Source: Ziziphus jujuba (Eukaryota; Streptophyta; Magnoliopsida; Rosales; Rhamnaceae). Taken from it: DNA of 64,000 bases. The notes beneath the pieces are model-generated. The model was not told the DNA's origin and did no database searches. It saw only the letters and a program-made list of their open reading frames with translations. The stretch spans positions 18,833,001 to 18,897,000 of the forward strand of contig NC_083386.1 in NCBI RefSeq assembly GCF_031755915.1. Reading direction: 5' to 3'. How positions within the stretch are numbered: position 1 is the first letter of the stretch; each line of letters opens with the position of its first letter. Positions 1-12,178 of this stretch are shown piece by piece. The position numbers were made by a program, and so were the translations under genes.

Positions 1-1500
1 TTTTCAAGGTATATTGGTGGCATGTTTAAGGGACATTCCTTTGTGAGGATAAACTTCTAGTTTTCACAAAGAAGTATGTTGGTTATGCTACTTTTTTGCT
101 TTACAAAACTGTCATCGGTTAATTTTTCACTAACAAGTATAATGAAGATTAGATTGGACATTTTGCTAAAATAAAATCATACACAAATATCATCATATTG
201 GAAATTGTCATGGTAAATTTAATGCATGATTAAATAAAAAAGATGTAACTACTATCCTATGATTGTTCAATTCCTAAGTACCGTGCTACCATAAGGCTAG
301 TTACATTACTTTTATTGAACTGAGATTTTCTCAAGTAATAAATCTCCTTTCAAAATATCTCATATGTTTTACATTTATTAACTACCATTTTATTTAGTCA
401 AGATATAGTTAGAAAATTTTAATATTTCTTTATGGAACCCACCATTTCAAATTCCAATGACTTAACTCAATAATGCCACTATAGTGTTGGTCAACATTGA
501 AATACGTCTTGCATCCTATCACTAAGGAAATAACTTGTTACTAATCTAAATGAATTCCTTCCATAGGAAGATGAAATCAAAGTCTTTTGAAGCATCATTT
601 AAATCCCACATTATTGTACTAACGGTGGAGACCAGAGATCATATTGTTATATAACTCACTTCCACTTAATATTTTAAAATATGTATTTTATTGCTAATAA
701 TCTTAGTCAAATATACAAAACTTAATTACAAAGACTAATAGTGTTAATAAAATCAAATTCCATTAAAAATTAACTAAAATACAATTATTTTCTTAAACAA
801 AATACTAAGAAGTTGTAAGCTTCCCATTTTTAAACTCTTTAAAAATTAACATAATTAGGAACCATGTGAAAATTTTAATTTTAACTACTAAAATAAAAAT
901 TCATAAACATAACCCAGAATATGATTCTCTACAAAAAATACCAAAAAGATACAATTTTTATTGGGCTAAGTAAAAAAATTTCATTTTTGACATGGAAGGT
1001 CAAAATAAGTTGTAACCACAAAGCACACTCCTATGTTTTGATATTTAAATCTATACAAGTAAAGAAGAAAATATTGAAAATGGAGAATACTTTATTATTG
1101 GAAAATGAATTACATATAAAACCGTGGTCACACCAAAACTAGGTAACTTCTGATTAAACTCTTATAAACACACCTTAGAAAGAGGACTCCTCAAGCACCA
1201 AACTTATCTCAAACTTAAAGATCAAACTCAGATAACTCGACACAAGGCGGTTGTACCTTTAAATGCAAAGTGAGCCATAGTTTTGGCACCAAAAGACAAA
1301 ATACTAAAGCTAAACAATTGATAGTAGACAAAAGAATTGATAAAGTAAAAGATTCATTTGAACAAAAAAAGATGCCTTTTCAGAACAACTTTAAGAGATT
1401 TTTAAGGAAATGTTTAATGAGGATGTTCATCCTTTATTGTCCCTTGGTCCCTTACTCCTATAGGTATTTCTAGTTAAAAGTCAACTAAATACTTGTCCCT
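1..1500. other. AT-rich sequence without a recognisable gene
   Basis: This stretch is strongly AT-rich. The only open frames are short (under 75 codons), have no family resemblance, and lie in sequence of intergenic composition. It may include the 3' flank of the decayed viral copy that begins near 1.5 kb, but no terminus could be placed. Confidence 0.5.
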
Positions 1501-1546
1501 TGACATATTCAATGGAGAAATTAAATACTAATAAAATTGCATGCCA

Positions 1547-1738
1547 TCATGCAAAGATATGTTTTGATGCCAAATTTTTAACATCTTTCCCTAAACTTTC
1601 TTTCATTGATTTATTGTATACTCTAAGCAAGAACTTTTTATTTAAAAGATCTTCTTGGAATTCAGATATTTCTTTTTTTATCATTGAGTAATTTTGTTGG
1701 GTTGATTTATGAGTTCCAGATGTGAACCGAACTAGCAA
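1547..1738 (-). pseudogene. RNase H remnant of the endogenous caulimovirid
   Basis: A 63-codon open frame resembles the caulimovirid/gypsy-type RNase H. Near its start it reads SGTHKSTQQNYSMIKKEI, the conserved stretch leading into the RNase H domain, and further on it has a FLLRVYNKS-like segment where an acidic residue is expected. RNase H normally degrades the RNA strand of the RNA-DNA hybrid during reverse transcription. The frame is isolated by stops on both sides and covers only part of a domain, so it cannot be functional. It lies just downstream of the RT remnant, as expected. Confidence 0.7.
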
Positions 1739-1899
1739 CTCTTTATCCTTCCTTCCTTCCTTTAAGATTCCCTAGTATCTTGGCTCAGAAGCGTCTATTT
1801 TGACTATCTTGAAAGCTTCAAGATCTGGAATGGCTAGACATGGGACTGATTCTTCTGATCGTTTGGGTGCATTCTTTCATCCAATGAATTGGATTCTTT

Positions 1900-2720
1900 T
1901 TAAGCCTGGCAAACAATGGTTTTGCATCCATAGCTAAGCCTTGATAAAAAGTTGCCAAATTTTTTAGACTTCCTAAGAATCTTTACAACTATTTCTCATC
2001 CCTGATCTCATCTAGAAATTTTTCTAAAAAGGTAATAGCACAATCTATCAAGAATGTCCTCCCGAGATATTATTACCAAGAAAACGAACACCTATTTGGA
2101 ATACTTTTACCTTTTTAGCTAAAATAACTAATCCAACTTTCTTAATGGCCTTTAAGAAGATATCCAAATGCTTCCAATGTTTTCATAGGGATTCTAAAAA
2201 ACCTAAAACATCATCTATGTAGACAATGGTGAACTCTGTATAATGATTGGATACTCATTCATGATTCGCTAAAATTTTGATTGCATATCCTTGAGGCCGA
2301 GCAACATTGCATAAATAGAATGGTGTATGGTGTTTTGTACTTATCCATTTCAATGATTTAGATTTGCTAATATCTGCTCTTGATATAGAACTTTGTAAAT
2401 ACCTTGGCCTTAAATAATCTGATGAGCATGTCCCTTTTATTTGGAATTCGATGCCTTATACCATTTTACTACCTTAATTGAGGGTTTGTAATCGATAACC
2501 TTCATTCCTATTTGGTTGCATTTTCACCATAAAAGGCTGAGCAAGACCATGGAGAGAAAATTTTTCTAATCAATTTTTTATGAGCAGATCATCGATCTCC
2601 TTTTTACAAATTTATAAATGCCTTTCATTCATTTGGATTGGTTGAGCTTTAATTGGTATATTAGACTCCTTTAAATATGATTCATAAATGAGTTTTACTT
2701 TATGTTGTTTCATGTCCCAA
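1900..2720 (-). pseudogene. Reverse transcriptase remnant with intact YIDD box
   Basis: The minus strand is broken into short frames, but the RT active-site box is directly readable: codons at 2221-2210 give Tyr-Ile-Asp-Asp, preceded by FTIV and followed by VLGFL. This is the usual setting of the catalytic aspartates in caulimovirid and Ty3/gypsy polymerases. The flanking frames match RT-like sequence only in pieces, with frameshifts and stops. It sits between the protease remnant (2984-3172) and the RNase H remnant (1547-1738). Outer limits are approximate. Confidence 0.65.
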
Positions 2721-2983
2721 AAGGCATTTGGAACATTTGCATAGACTTCTTCTTCTAACTGCTCTTTGAATTTATTTATTATTTTAATTTTTTTACTTTC
2801 TTTTGAAATTCTATATCTTTAATCTTCTCCTCTAGGACCTTCTCACTTACTTCCCATTTTAATCTGAGTGAGAACTTTTCTATCAATGATCTTGCTATTA
2901 AATTTATTGATTTCATTGTCCAGTACTTTAAATGGATATAGAAGACTGAGAAATGAAGTTTCCAAAATGACCATTCCTGAAAG

Positions 2984-3172
2984 TCATTTACTTATGAGGA
3001 ATGAGGTTTTTAAGCAAATTCTTTCATTATAAACTGCCACATCTAAGAATTTGTATTTTATAGGCATACGTCCCGCATTGGCATTGTTAAGGATTTGTGT
3101 TATTTTAATAAAGTATCTTATAGGGACAAGGTGTTGACTAACATAATTAAGATCAGCTTTGGAATCTATCAA
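2984..3172 (-). pseudogene. Aspartic protease remnant, catalytic triad mutated
   Basis: This 62-codon frame resembles the retropepsin-type protease that cuts caulimovirid polyproteins. The active-site loop, normally Asp-Ser/Thr-Gly-Ala, reads DSKAD here: the Gly next to the catalytic Ser is Lys, which should abolish activity. The rest (ANAGRMPIKYKF then VYNERIC) fits the flap and second half of the fold. Stops flank the frame. It lies between the zinc knuckle and the RT, as in the family. Confidence 0.7.
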
Positions 3173-3748
3173 CGCAATTGTTCTAAAAATATATTGTTTT
3201 GTCCCACAAGAGTAACCTTAGAATACCATTTTTGACTAATCACCTTGTTTAGTTTGTTCATGGAGCTCATAGAAACTATTTCTTTTGTATGAGCTTTTGA
3301 GATTTCATGTTCTCTAGAGCTTTCTCCTTCTTCAAACAACTTTTGAAACTACTATTCTTCATCTTTTAAAGGTCCTTTTTCTTTTGAAGCCTTTTCTCAT
3401 TTGGCCATCTTGATATATCTCTTCAAGGCTTCTTTTTTAACTCCATCTTGAATCTTATATATTAGATCTAAGATAATATTTTCCTCCTGAGTTATAACAT
3501 TTATACTAAAGCCATTTGCTTTGGTGATAGCCTTATTTAATCACACTCGCAATCTTTTTCTAAGCAGCTGCTTTCTTTTTTTGAATCCAAGCTTCATTCT
3601 CTTCCAAGGTAGTTAACTCTAGTTTCTTCTTCTCAGGTTGACTCTTCAAATTCAAAATTTGTTTCTTCTATGTCTGCCAGCAAGATAGTGAGCAGAGTTT
3701 TTGCAACCTTTCATCAATTTAGAGCGCATTTATTTTTTCTATGGTTTT

Positions 3749-3786
3749 GCATATGTTGTTGTAATGACCTTCTTTTCGCACTTACA
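3749..3786 (-). pseudogene. Degenerate CCHC zinc knuckle of the viral coat region
   Basis: On the minus strand the codons read RCKCEKK, and after a shift of frame HYNNIC. The expected pattern is Cys-x2-Cys-x4-His-x4-Cys. The first Cys codon now reads Arg (CGC) and a frameshift separates the Cys half from the His/Cys half. A basic stretch (KRSQAPKREVS) precedes it, as in nucleic-acid-binding coat domains. It is visible decay of an RNA-binding motif. Confidence 0.55.
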
Positions 3787-3850
3787 GCGACTAACCTCTC
3801 TTTTTGGAGCTTGGGACCTTTTGCCATTGAGTGATCTCTTCTTTGATTAC

Positions 3851-4217
3851 TGATAAGTGAGTTTTAGCCAAATTATTTAGTCTTCTATAGCTTAATTATT
3901 TGTGGAAAACTCAAGCATTTATGGTTAATTAAAGTCAATGAAAATCAAAATTGGAAATTAAGGCATGGAAAGTCAACATTTTAAAAATATTGAATAATTC
4001 GAGGCATGTTTGACTTGGTTGAGGTAGGATGAGCCTTCCTCTTCTCTAAAATGGTCTCCAAAGCTTCAAAAACCACATAAATTAGCCTTAATTTCACTTT
4101 AGAGCTCACCTACACAAGTACACAAAAACATATCAAAATAACCATAAATGTTTGAGTTTTCCACAAATAATTAAGCTATAGAAGACTAAATAAGTTAGCT
4201 AAAACTCACTTATCAGC
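3851..4217. mobile_element. MITE with ~80-bp terminal inverted repeats
   Basis: The first ~82 bases (from TGATAAGTGAGTTTTAGC) recur as the reverse complement of the last ~82 bases with only a few differences, leaving a ~200-bp centre without coding capacity. Flanking TAC at 3848-3850 and 4218-4220 may be a 3-bp target duplication. It is inserted in the viral remnant, so it is younger than that insertion. With such long arms a transcript could fold into a hairpin. The superfamily cannot be assigned from what is visible. Confidence 0.8.
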
Positions 4218-5002
4218 TACCAGTCATTCCTTTTAAGTTTTTTTCTAAAATACCTATTCTCCTTCTTGTAGGGCTTTTCAACCTCTTCTTATTGTTCTTT
4301 CTGTGTACCGTAACCTTTGGCGTATAGTAGCCAAATTGTTCGTAAAATCTCCAAATGCCTTTCTCCCTATGGCTCTTTCTTTATCATGTTGCCCTTTCAG
4401 TTTAAGGTCATTGAATAGGGTTAGTCCTTCAACAAGTCAGGAATGACTCTGTTGTACTTTGCTCGAATTCTTACTTGGATCTTCTCAACAAGCAATGGTG
4501 GTAGTCTTGATATGAACTTCTCTTTCTAGAAGTCTTGGGCATAATCAAATCTTTGGAAGAGTTTTGAAAAGAACAAATCTTTCTACCACTTGAAATGCAA
4601 AAGAGTTGGACGTATTAGGTTTATCAGTTGCCCTTGGCCTTGGTCTTCATTCTTTCGGTTCCTATGAATTAAAAGAGAATAGTGAAATACTAGTGTGTTT
4701 ATAGCATCACTAATCAACTATTCTCTTTCTATGGCAATGGCATTCTCCCTTTTAATGATCCTTTTATTGGCCATCAATATTTAGTTTCTATAATTTTCAT
4801 TTAGGTGATGATCTCACCATCCTTGTAGTTGGCCTAAGAACCCATTAACTATTGCTTTAGCAATATTTATGTTTGTGTTCCCATTACTCTTGGCCTTTAA
4901 GGTGAACATGAATATTTGCTTAGTTGTAATTTTGATTTGATGTTCACTCATGCCATCAATGTTCCATTCAATAAAGGATTTGCCATCTATTTCTTTTACA
5001 AA

Positions 5003-6208
5003 TCAATCATTGACATAGGCGTATAGAGGCACAGGCCTTGAGTAATAGGGATCTATTTCAAAAGTTCCCATGCTTCCTTTTGTCACTTTGTTTGTGTCCT
5101 TCAAGCTTCTATCTAAACATCCTTGCTTTGATTCTCCTGAGGGATCGTTCAGGATCATCTTCATAATTTCTTTGATATCATGGACTTCCATCATGTAGAT
5201 GCTCTTCTTACCTTAAACGTCTAGTTTAGGCATTCTAGAGATCAACGCACTTATTAATTCCTTTTCAAATATGGATTCTTTTCTAAACTTGTAGTTTATA
5301 AGTTTTGGAGATTGTTTGACCGACACCAGTTGGATTCTCAGTTTTGATGAGGATGCCATTTATATTTTTGGGGTTCCTTCCCATTTTCTAAGATCTTTGT
5401 CCCCACCATCATGTCTATTCTTGATAGTTGTTTACCCATGGTTTACAGGTACAAGTTTATGTAGTTATTATGCTCCACAACTTGATTGACTACTTCCTTT
5501 TTAGCCATTTCTTCAACTTGGGCTACATACACTTTGTATGGGACTGCTTTTGCTTCATAAGAGCTAAGGAGTATAGTTTCAGGAGAATGAATTGCAAAAG
5601 TCCTTTCTCCATTTCCTAGTGAAGAATCTTTATAAACCTTCTAAACTACGTTGATTTCGTCTTCTTCAGAGTTAGCAAAGTGCATCTTCTTTTCTTTGAA
5701 GAAATCTTTAAGATATTCGAAGAAATCTACCACTTCCTTTTCCCATTCTAAATACTTCTAGTATCTCCTGTACAAGTGACTCGTCTAAGGCTGATTGAAT
5801 GCTGCCATAAACCATGGTATCTTCCTTTTGTTTTTATCGAAATAGAACATTTCTCGCAACCGATCTTTAGAGATTGGTTTTTTAAGCTCTACTGACAGCA
5901 TCATGATATTAGCATATTCAATTCCTATTTTTGACATGGTTGGATTGGCTGGCCTCCTTGCCAAATGTGCCTCCTTCTTGGTTTCTTACTCCTTTAAAGA
6001 TTGGATCCTACAAGTTAGATGTTGACCTTCTTGGAAGAATGTCGCTTCCCAATGACAAGGCCATCATGTTTCTGGTACCTCTTTGATTGTCAAAATGAAC
6101 CTCGACTATGCCATCTTCGTGCGCAATCATTTGCTCCAATTCCTCACTTTTCAAGATTTCAGGCACTACTGCATTTTCTAAAAACCATACTTTTGGGAGT
6201 TTTCCCAT
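5003..6208 (-). pseudogene. N-terminal polyprotein remnant (movement/coat region)
   Basis: Several minus-strand frames (6208-6008, then frames through about 5650, then 5194-5003) are best read as the front of the viral polyprotein because they precede the zinc knuckle, protease and RT in the same orientation. Pieces such as MSKIGIEYANIMMLSVELKK, around 5940-5880, look like structured protein and not random translation. I cannot show a diagnostic movement-protein motif, so the assignment rests mainly on position. Frameshifts separate all pieces. Confidence 0.4.
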
Positions 6209-7915
6209 GGTATGGTCTTAGGAATTACCATTTCTAATTTTTGAATGATGGTTTGGAACATGGTTGTGTAGCCTCTTCTATCCCTGATGTAAGTTTTGAG
6301 ATTCACATCAGGACATATCGTATTAATTACCTTGAAATATACACAATAAACAATAGTAATATTGCTTGCCCTCTTCCATTACTCTGAATGAGATGTGTAT
6401 GCATGTAATGTTATAAACATTACTAGGCACATTCTATTATATATGGAATGTTATATGCATAGCATATCAAATAAAAATTAACTATAATAAAAAACAATTA
6501 AACTTTGGCCAGGTTCACTTAGATATTTAAATTAAGAATCACCCAAAATTAAAGTAAAATAAATACGTGAAATGCCAACTGATGGTTGCTGCTGTGGCTG
6601 CCTTTTATTGGGCTTTGAATGAGTTATGGTAGACTTTTGATCTATATAGCAAAATGCCATCAAATGGCCCCATCCATCCAATGAATGGAAAGCATGTGAA
6701 CAATCATCTTGATGATGCTTTAGGCCTTGGTCAGGGTGGATGATAAAGGACCCACGTTCAATATCCAAATAAGCTCGAGCCCGTTTCACGCACTAAGCCA
6801 TTCGTTGCCCATGGACAAGCACCCATCTCATGGGTTCAAAGAGCCAACATCGACACGTGGCATGCAATGTCTGTTTCTCCATAAAGACTACCATAGCGTT
6901 TGGTCCTTTCTTTTGAATTCGGATGAAAATTTGAAAAATCAGGCCCGAACATGATGGACTACATTGAAGTAGCAGTGTTGCAGTGCCATCTTCCAGACTT
7001 GATCTCCATTAAATACGGAATAATTGACAAACATAAATCAAAATAAGACTACAGAAAATTAAATCCAAGGATACCATACAATTAATGACCGAATCCTATC
7101 AACCATTCTTCAAACATGAAAATAATAAAAAAGAATATAGACATACATGTCATGCATATGTGCCCATTTAATATACATACATAAAAAATATATAATTTTA
7201 TAAACCATATTTATTAATACTATAGAGATATATAATTAACCCTTACACTAGTTGAAGGATTCGAAGATAACAAATAGCATAATAAAGGCCAAGTAAATAT
7301 AAAAATTTTGCATAAGACTTTTTTATGCTCAGAATCTATTATAATTGAAAATAGTATTATAACAATAATAATGAAAGGAAAAATACCTTTGAAGTTATTA
7401 AAAAAATAAGAATACTATGTTTACACCACATATCTTCCTTGTCAAGTCTTTACCATCGAACGGAGAAGTGAGTGTCAATGAAATATCAAGATCAATACGT
7501 TCATTTACCAAAAAGATCAAAACGTTCACTAATTGTATTTTTCTTTTTTGCTGTTTTACTCAACACATGAGAAGACGGAAAAAATTTATGTATGTTCAAT
7601 ATCTCTTTTTTTAATTTTCTTTTATATCATAAATAGAAAACTGTATTATTAGAATTGAAACTCTCATATTTTGTCTTAATTAATTCAAAGGTGATATCGA
7701 ATAAGATAGAATTAACTAGTTAAAAATTTTTAATTAATCAAAACTGAATCATTTTATATTCCCAAAATTCAAAGTAGACTGATAATAATAAATTAAAACA
7801 TTGTTAACTAATTAAAACTAATCGTTTTGAAATTATATACGAGATAAAATCTTAGTTAATTAAAACATTTTTAATAAAACAAAATCAATCACTTTAATTT
7901 ATCTAAATAGATTAC
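6209..7915. other. Intergenic sequence, one less AT-rich patch at 6.5-7.0 kb
   Basis: No confident gene. About 6530-6990 is noticeably less AT-rich than its surroundings. It holds a CACGTGGC-type G-box/ABRE-like core (ACACGTGGC near 6850) and short frames on both strands (85 codons minus at 6532-6789, 75 codons plus at 6727-6954) with no family resemblance. It could be an old promoter, a lost exon or the 5' side of the viral copy. From 7000 to 7915 the sequence is very AT-rich and holds nothing recognisable. Confidence 0.4.
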
Positions 7916-9608
7916 GGGTTAAGGTCAATTGCAGTCCCTGAAGTTTGGTTGATCTCAAATTTAGTCCTAACTTTTTCGACAATTAGACTAAAGCCCATAC
8001 CGTTGGATTTCCATTTGAAAGATTCAACTCTTTCTCCTACATGGCAATTTAAATTACTTTTATACCTTAAACAATTAATTTGTTTTTTTTTTTCCTTATT
8101 TCTTGCACCCTTTATTAACAATAAGATTTGAGTTTAATTTTTATATAGATTTAGAAAAAAAAAATGCACTTTTCACTATGTTAAATAGTAATTTTTTATA
8201 ATTAAATTAATAAAATCCAAAGAGATGAACAAAGCAAATTTAAATATGAAATTTATATAATAAAATTTACAAATACAAATGAGATAAATCAATAAAATTT
8301 AATTATTTAAAAATAAATAAAGCCAATAGTTTTTTTCTTCTTATCAATTTTTTTGGCCTACTCTTCATGGTGTTTCTCCAATATTCCACACCCCCCCCCC
8401 CCCCCCCCCCTTGGAATTAGAAAAAGAGGGACTGAAAAACAAAATTGTGGGATATTCAATATTCGTAGCGATCCCCGTTATTATACATCAAAATTTCAAT
8501 TCTGGTTTGATCTGGTTTTTGTTTTATTTAAACCCACATAGAAAATTTAAGCATAAAAAAAAATTATTTAACATTATCCCTACACACCTAGTAGGCATCA
8601 TTTCTTTTCCTACATTCTTTGAAAATTTGAAAGCATAGGTAAACAAAACCATAGAACATCTGCTTGCTTTCCCTTCTCCTTTATAGGCTAACAAACAGCG
8701 GAAAACACCAAATAGAAAAGGGTATTAGAGAGTAACAAGCAAACATTGAACCGAAGCAAGGAAATTTTGGGTCAATAATAATTAAAAAAAGAAAAAAGAA
8801 AAAAGTTATATTTGTTTCCCCTCCAATTCCAATATTAGTTTCCTACTACTAATAGGGACCCAGGACAACATACAAATCTTAGATCAAATCTTTTCATATA
8901 CATCATGTAGTATTGGGTGAGAGAGGAGACACCCATTTCTTTTTCTTCGTCTAGAGCTCCTTCCTTCTTCGTCTTCCATCAGAGCCCATTACTCCAAGTT
9001 CTCTCTATGCTGGTTCCGATTCCCACCTTTAAACCTTCTGTTCTTAACTCCTCCAATCTAGATACCTTTCTTTTTTCTTTTTTCTTTTTTTCTTTATTTA
9101 TTTATTTATTTTTGGCTCCAGCACTTTTTTGATTTTTTTGAAGATGAAGGAAAAGGTGATCGAAATTTACAAATGGAAGCTTGACAATGGACATAAGAAT
9201 TGAATTGACAAAAAGGAAAGATGAAGGAAAAGAAGGGGAAGAGAAAGAGGAAAGGGAAAAGGAAGAACAAATGGGAAATAGATTTTTTTATTTTTTTTCC
9301 CTTTTTCATAAGTTAAAATGGTGAAAGGAAAGGTAAAAAAAAGAAAAAAGGAAAAGGAAAAAAGGAAAAAACAAATCTTCTAAATTTATTTTATTTGTAT
9401 TAGTACTGTTACGCATTTTATTTTTATACACATAGTTCAACATATATAAATTAGGGTTATTTATTTGTAAAAAGGCATTATGGTGCACTACAACTGTTAA
9501 CTTTAATGAATTGTTGCTAATGACAACGGCTTCAATTGAATTATCGAAAAAGTCAGGTGCTAAATTTTAGACTAACCAAACCATAGGAGTTACGGTCAAT
9601 ATTCACCC
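7916..9608. mobile_element. Non-autonomous transposon with ~90-bp terminal inverted repeats
   Basis: The left end starts GGGTTAAGGTCAATTGCAGT; the reverse complement of the right end aligns with it over about 90 bp, sharing blocks such as TTTGGTT, AAATTTAG and ACTTTTTCGA. Long TIRs on a 1.7-kb body suggest a Mutator-like (MULE) type, but no 9-bp target duplication is clear. The body holds a 20-base C run (8391-8410), poly-purine tracts and, near 8917-9070, a pyrimidine-rich stretch resembling a plant 5' UTR and start region. No transposase is seen. Confidence 0.6.
8391..8410. repeat. Poly(C) run of 20
   Basis: An uninterrupted run of 20 C lies inside the TIR element. Long C runs are rare in an AT-rich plant background; the exact length is prone to sequencing error. 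Confidence 0.85.
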
Positions 9609-10785
9609 AAAAATAAAATCGATATCTCTTAGTAAATAATCATATTATTTGATTAAAAATTCATTCACAATTAACTACGTAGGTTCAATTCTGCAACATT
9701 TGTAATCACATAAACATGTGACCTTAAAAAACCTTTGTTTTGTACCACATTTTATTGAGTGAAAATAATTAATTAAAATTGTATAATTTTAAATTAATCA
9801 TCTTTTTATATTCTCTATGTTCATTACAGGTATTTATAAATCTGGCAAGGAGACCTATGGACCTAAAATTCAAGCTTCAATAAATTTGATAATAAATTAA
9901 GCTCTTTAAATTAGTATATCTACTTTATTAATTTCAATATTACTCTACTAAAAAATTAGAATTGCACTCTTAAATTATAGAATTAATTACTTAAAGAAAA
10001 TATTGAACAGCCCATTGATTTAGTCATTACACATACATCACAATTATAGCTAAATCAAATATCATTTATCCTCTTGAAATTTCTTTGTTCTTGAATTCCA
10101 ATAATTCTCTAATAAACTATTAAATAACAATCCTATTGTGAATGGAGCGTTCTATTGTTTAAGACCTGAATTATCATTCATGATAACTATTTTTCTTACT
10201 TTCATTTGGAAAGAATAGATTCCATATTTGTATTTATCATTCTTAGCTACCTATTTTACTATGTCTCCAATATATAAGGTTTTAGCTTATCATTAAGAAT
10301 AAATATTTTCAAATAAATAAAAAAACACAGTGTTATATGTAAGATTCTCTTAAATACTTAGGATAAGGCCACTCCATATATGATTACCAAATTGATATAT
10401 ATAAATACTTTATGCATAATATAAATTATTATAGATTAAATATTTACTTGGTCTTATGCTATATAATTTTATTATATAAAGTACTTCCATTTTAATATCA
10501 CTACATTAATAATCAGGATAAGATTGTTCAATTCTTAATGATAATGGACCATACTAGTAATTTTAACTAGGTAAAGATCCCAAAACTTTAATTATTAATC
10601 ACGCCCTATTTTATATTATATCCTTAAACTTAATCCTTACATACATAACTATTAAGTTTAAGGTCACATTAATAATCATGAAATGTTCATGATATTTATA
10701 AAGAATTACTAACAATACATAAAAGAAAATATGAAAACAAATATCACTTTGTTTATGAATCAGCAATATATTTATAGTAAATATA
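9609..10785. other. AT-rich spacer without recognisable features
   Basis: This is a very AT-rich interval between the TIR element and the family B LTR. The frames are short and unconvincing, and I see no repeat ends or coding resemblance. Confidence 0.5.
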
Positions 10786-12081
10786 TGTAAGAACTGTTTT
10801 GAGAAAATACTTGACATTTGAAATTTTTTTTTGCAGTTTGATCAAGGTTAACCGAGTTTAACCAAATTAAAATTTTAACCCGGATCAAGTTTTACTTTCT
10901 TTCAAGATAGATTTTGTCTTTTACTCTTCTACCACTGTGTAGAGCTTGTTGATATGAGTTTGTTGTTTAAAGACACACCTAATTTTGAACTATGATTGAA
11001 AAATTATGATTCTAAGATGTTTTGAGCATCGAACTTGTATTGGTGTCCAAACTAATTTTGGATTTTTTCTCTGTTAGTGACCTAAGATACTATATATATG
11101 AATTTGGGAGTGTGCCATTACTAAACAGTTCAAACAAGATCCAAAAAGCCCCAGAAAACATAAGCAAGCCCATGACCCATTGAGATCCAACCGAACCTAT
11201 CGGAACCAAGCAACCCACCACCATGCATTATTAGGTTTTGCCAAAATTGACCCATCCCTGGCCAATTATAAGCAACACATGCCAACCTTATAGGAAACCC
11301 CATGGCCACTCAAGCCCTAAATTTTTAGCCAAGACAGTCACTAGACGTGCCCAGATCTAGCCTCCAATGCTGGGGACGATACCAAATATTTTTCCGACGA
11401 CTCGGTTGTAATCTGGCTAACTTAACTTGACATACATCTCTATCTACCATATTTTGGACCCTTTGAATCCATTGGCACCCTTCATTGCTCAAGATTTTGT
11501 ATGCTTTGAGATATCTATCAATCTCAAGTTTAGCCAAGACTTTGAAGGCATTTTCCAATCACTAGCAGTGACTTAGACATAGATAAGTACACCACTATGT
11601 TATCTATCTTTTGGGCTTTCCACTGATATAAAGTTTGAGAGATTTGGATGTCATTTGATAATTTTTCCATTTTGGTTCAATTAGTTAAATACGAGGTAAA
11701 TTAGGCTGTGTTTGAATGCAATTAGAGAAATTGGAAAATTGAAGTTGGATTAGTGAAATTAGAAATAATAAGACCCAATGGAAGAATTAATTTCATTAAA
11801 TTGGCCTCTGGTGAAAATCTCAATTTTGAGTATCGGGTATTTAGAGCTTATAGAATAATCAAACTATTCGGTGCCTAATTTTAGAAATTTTAGAGTTATT
11901 AATGTCATTTTATGAAACTGGTACACACCAAATATCTTTGGTTTAAATTTTGAAACCCTAGAAATATTTATTATCATTTTAGACACCAGGATTGATATTG
12001 GAGGTGATCTAATAGAGTAGTTAGTTTTAGACGTATGAGTTAGGAATTATGTGTTTGATTTTATATGATATATAAATTATA

Positions 12082-12085
12082 TTAC

Positions 12086-12154
<69 letters not shown>

Positions 12155-12178
12155 GATTATTATTATTATGATTATTAT
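12082..12178. repeat. ATT/TTA trinucleotide microsatellite
   Basis: About 30 copies of the trinucleotide (TTA)n, with a few TCA/TGA variants, lie inside the family B LTR. They create an artefactual Tyr-rich open frame. Confidence 0.95.

Larger units (their letters stand above)
1547..6208 (-). mobile_element. Decayed endogenous caulimovirid (pararetrovirus) copy
   Basis: Read on the minus strand, this region holds the remains of a viral polyprotein in this order: an N-terminal/movement-protein-like region (6208 to about 5000), a degenerate zinc knuckle (about 3786-3749), an aspartic protease (3172-2984), a reverse transcriptase with a readable YIDD active site (2221-2210) and RNase H (1738-1547). 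No LTRs flank it. The order movement/coat, protease, RT, RNase H and the lack of LTRs suit Caulimoviridae of the petuvirus/florendovirus type; the genus is an inference. The copy is dead: every domain has stops or frameshifts, and a 367-bp MITE (3851-4217) splits the coat region. The N-terminal assignment is the weakest part. The main alternative is a Ty3/gypsy element, which the missing LTRs and overall domain order disfavour. Confidence 0.7.
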
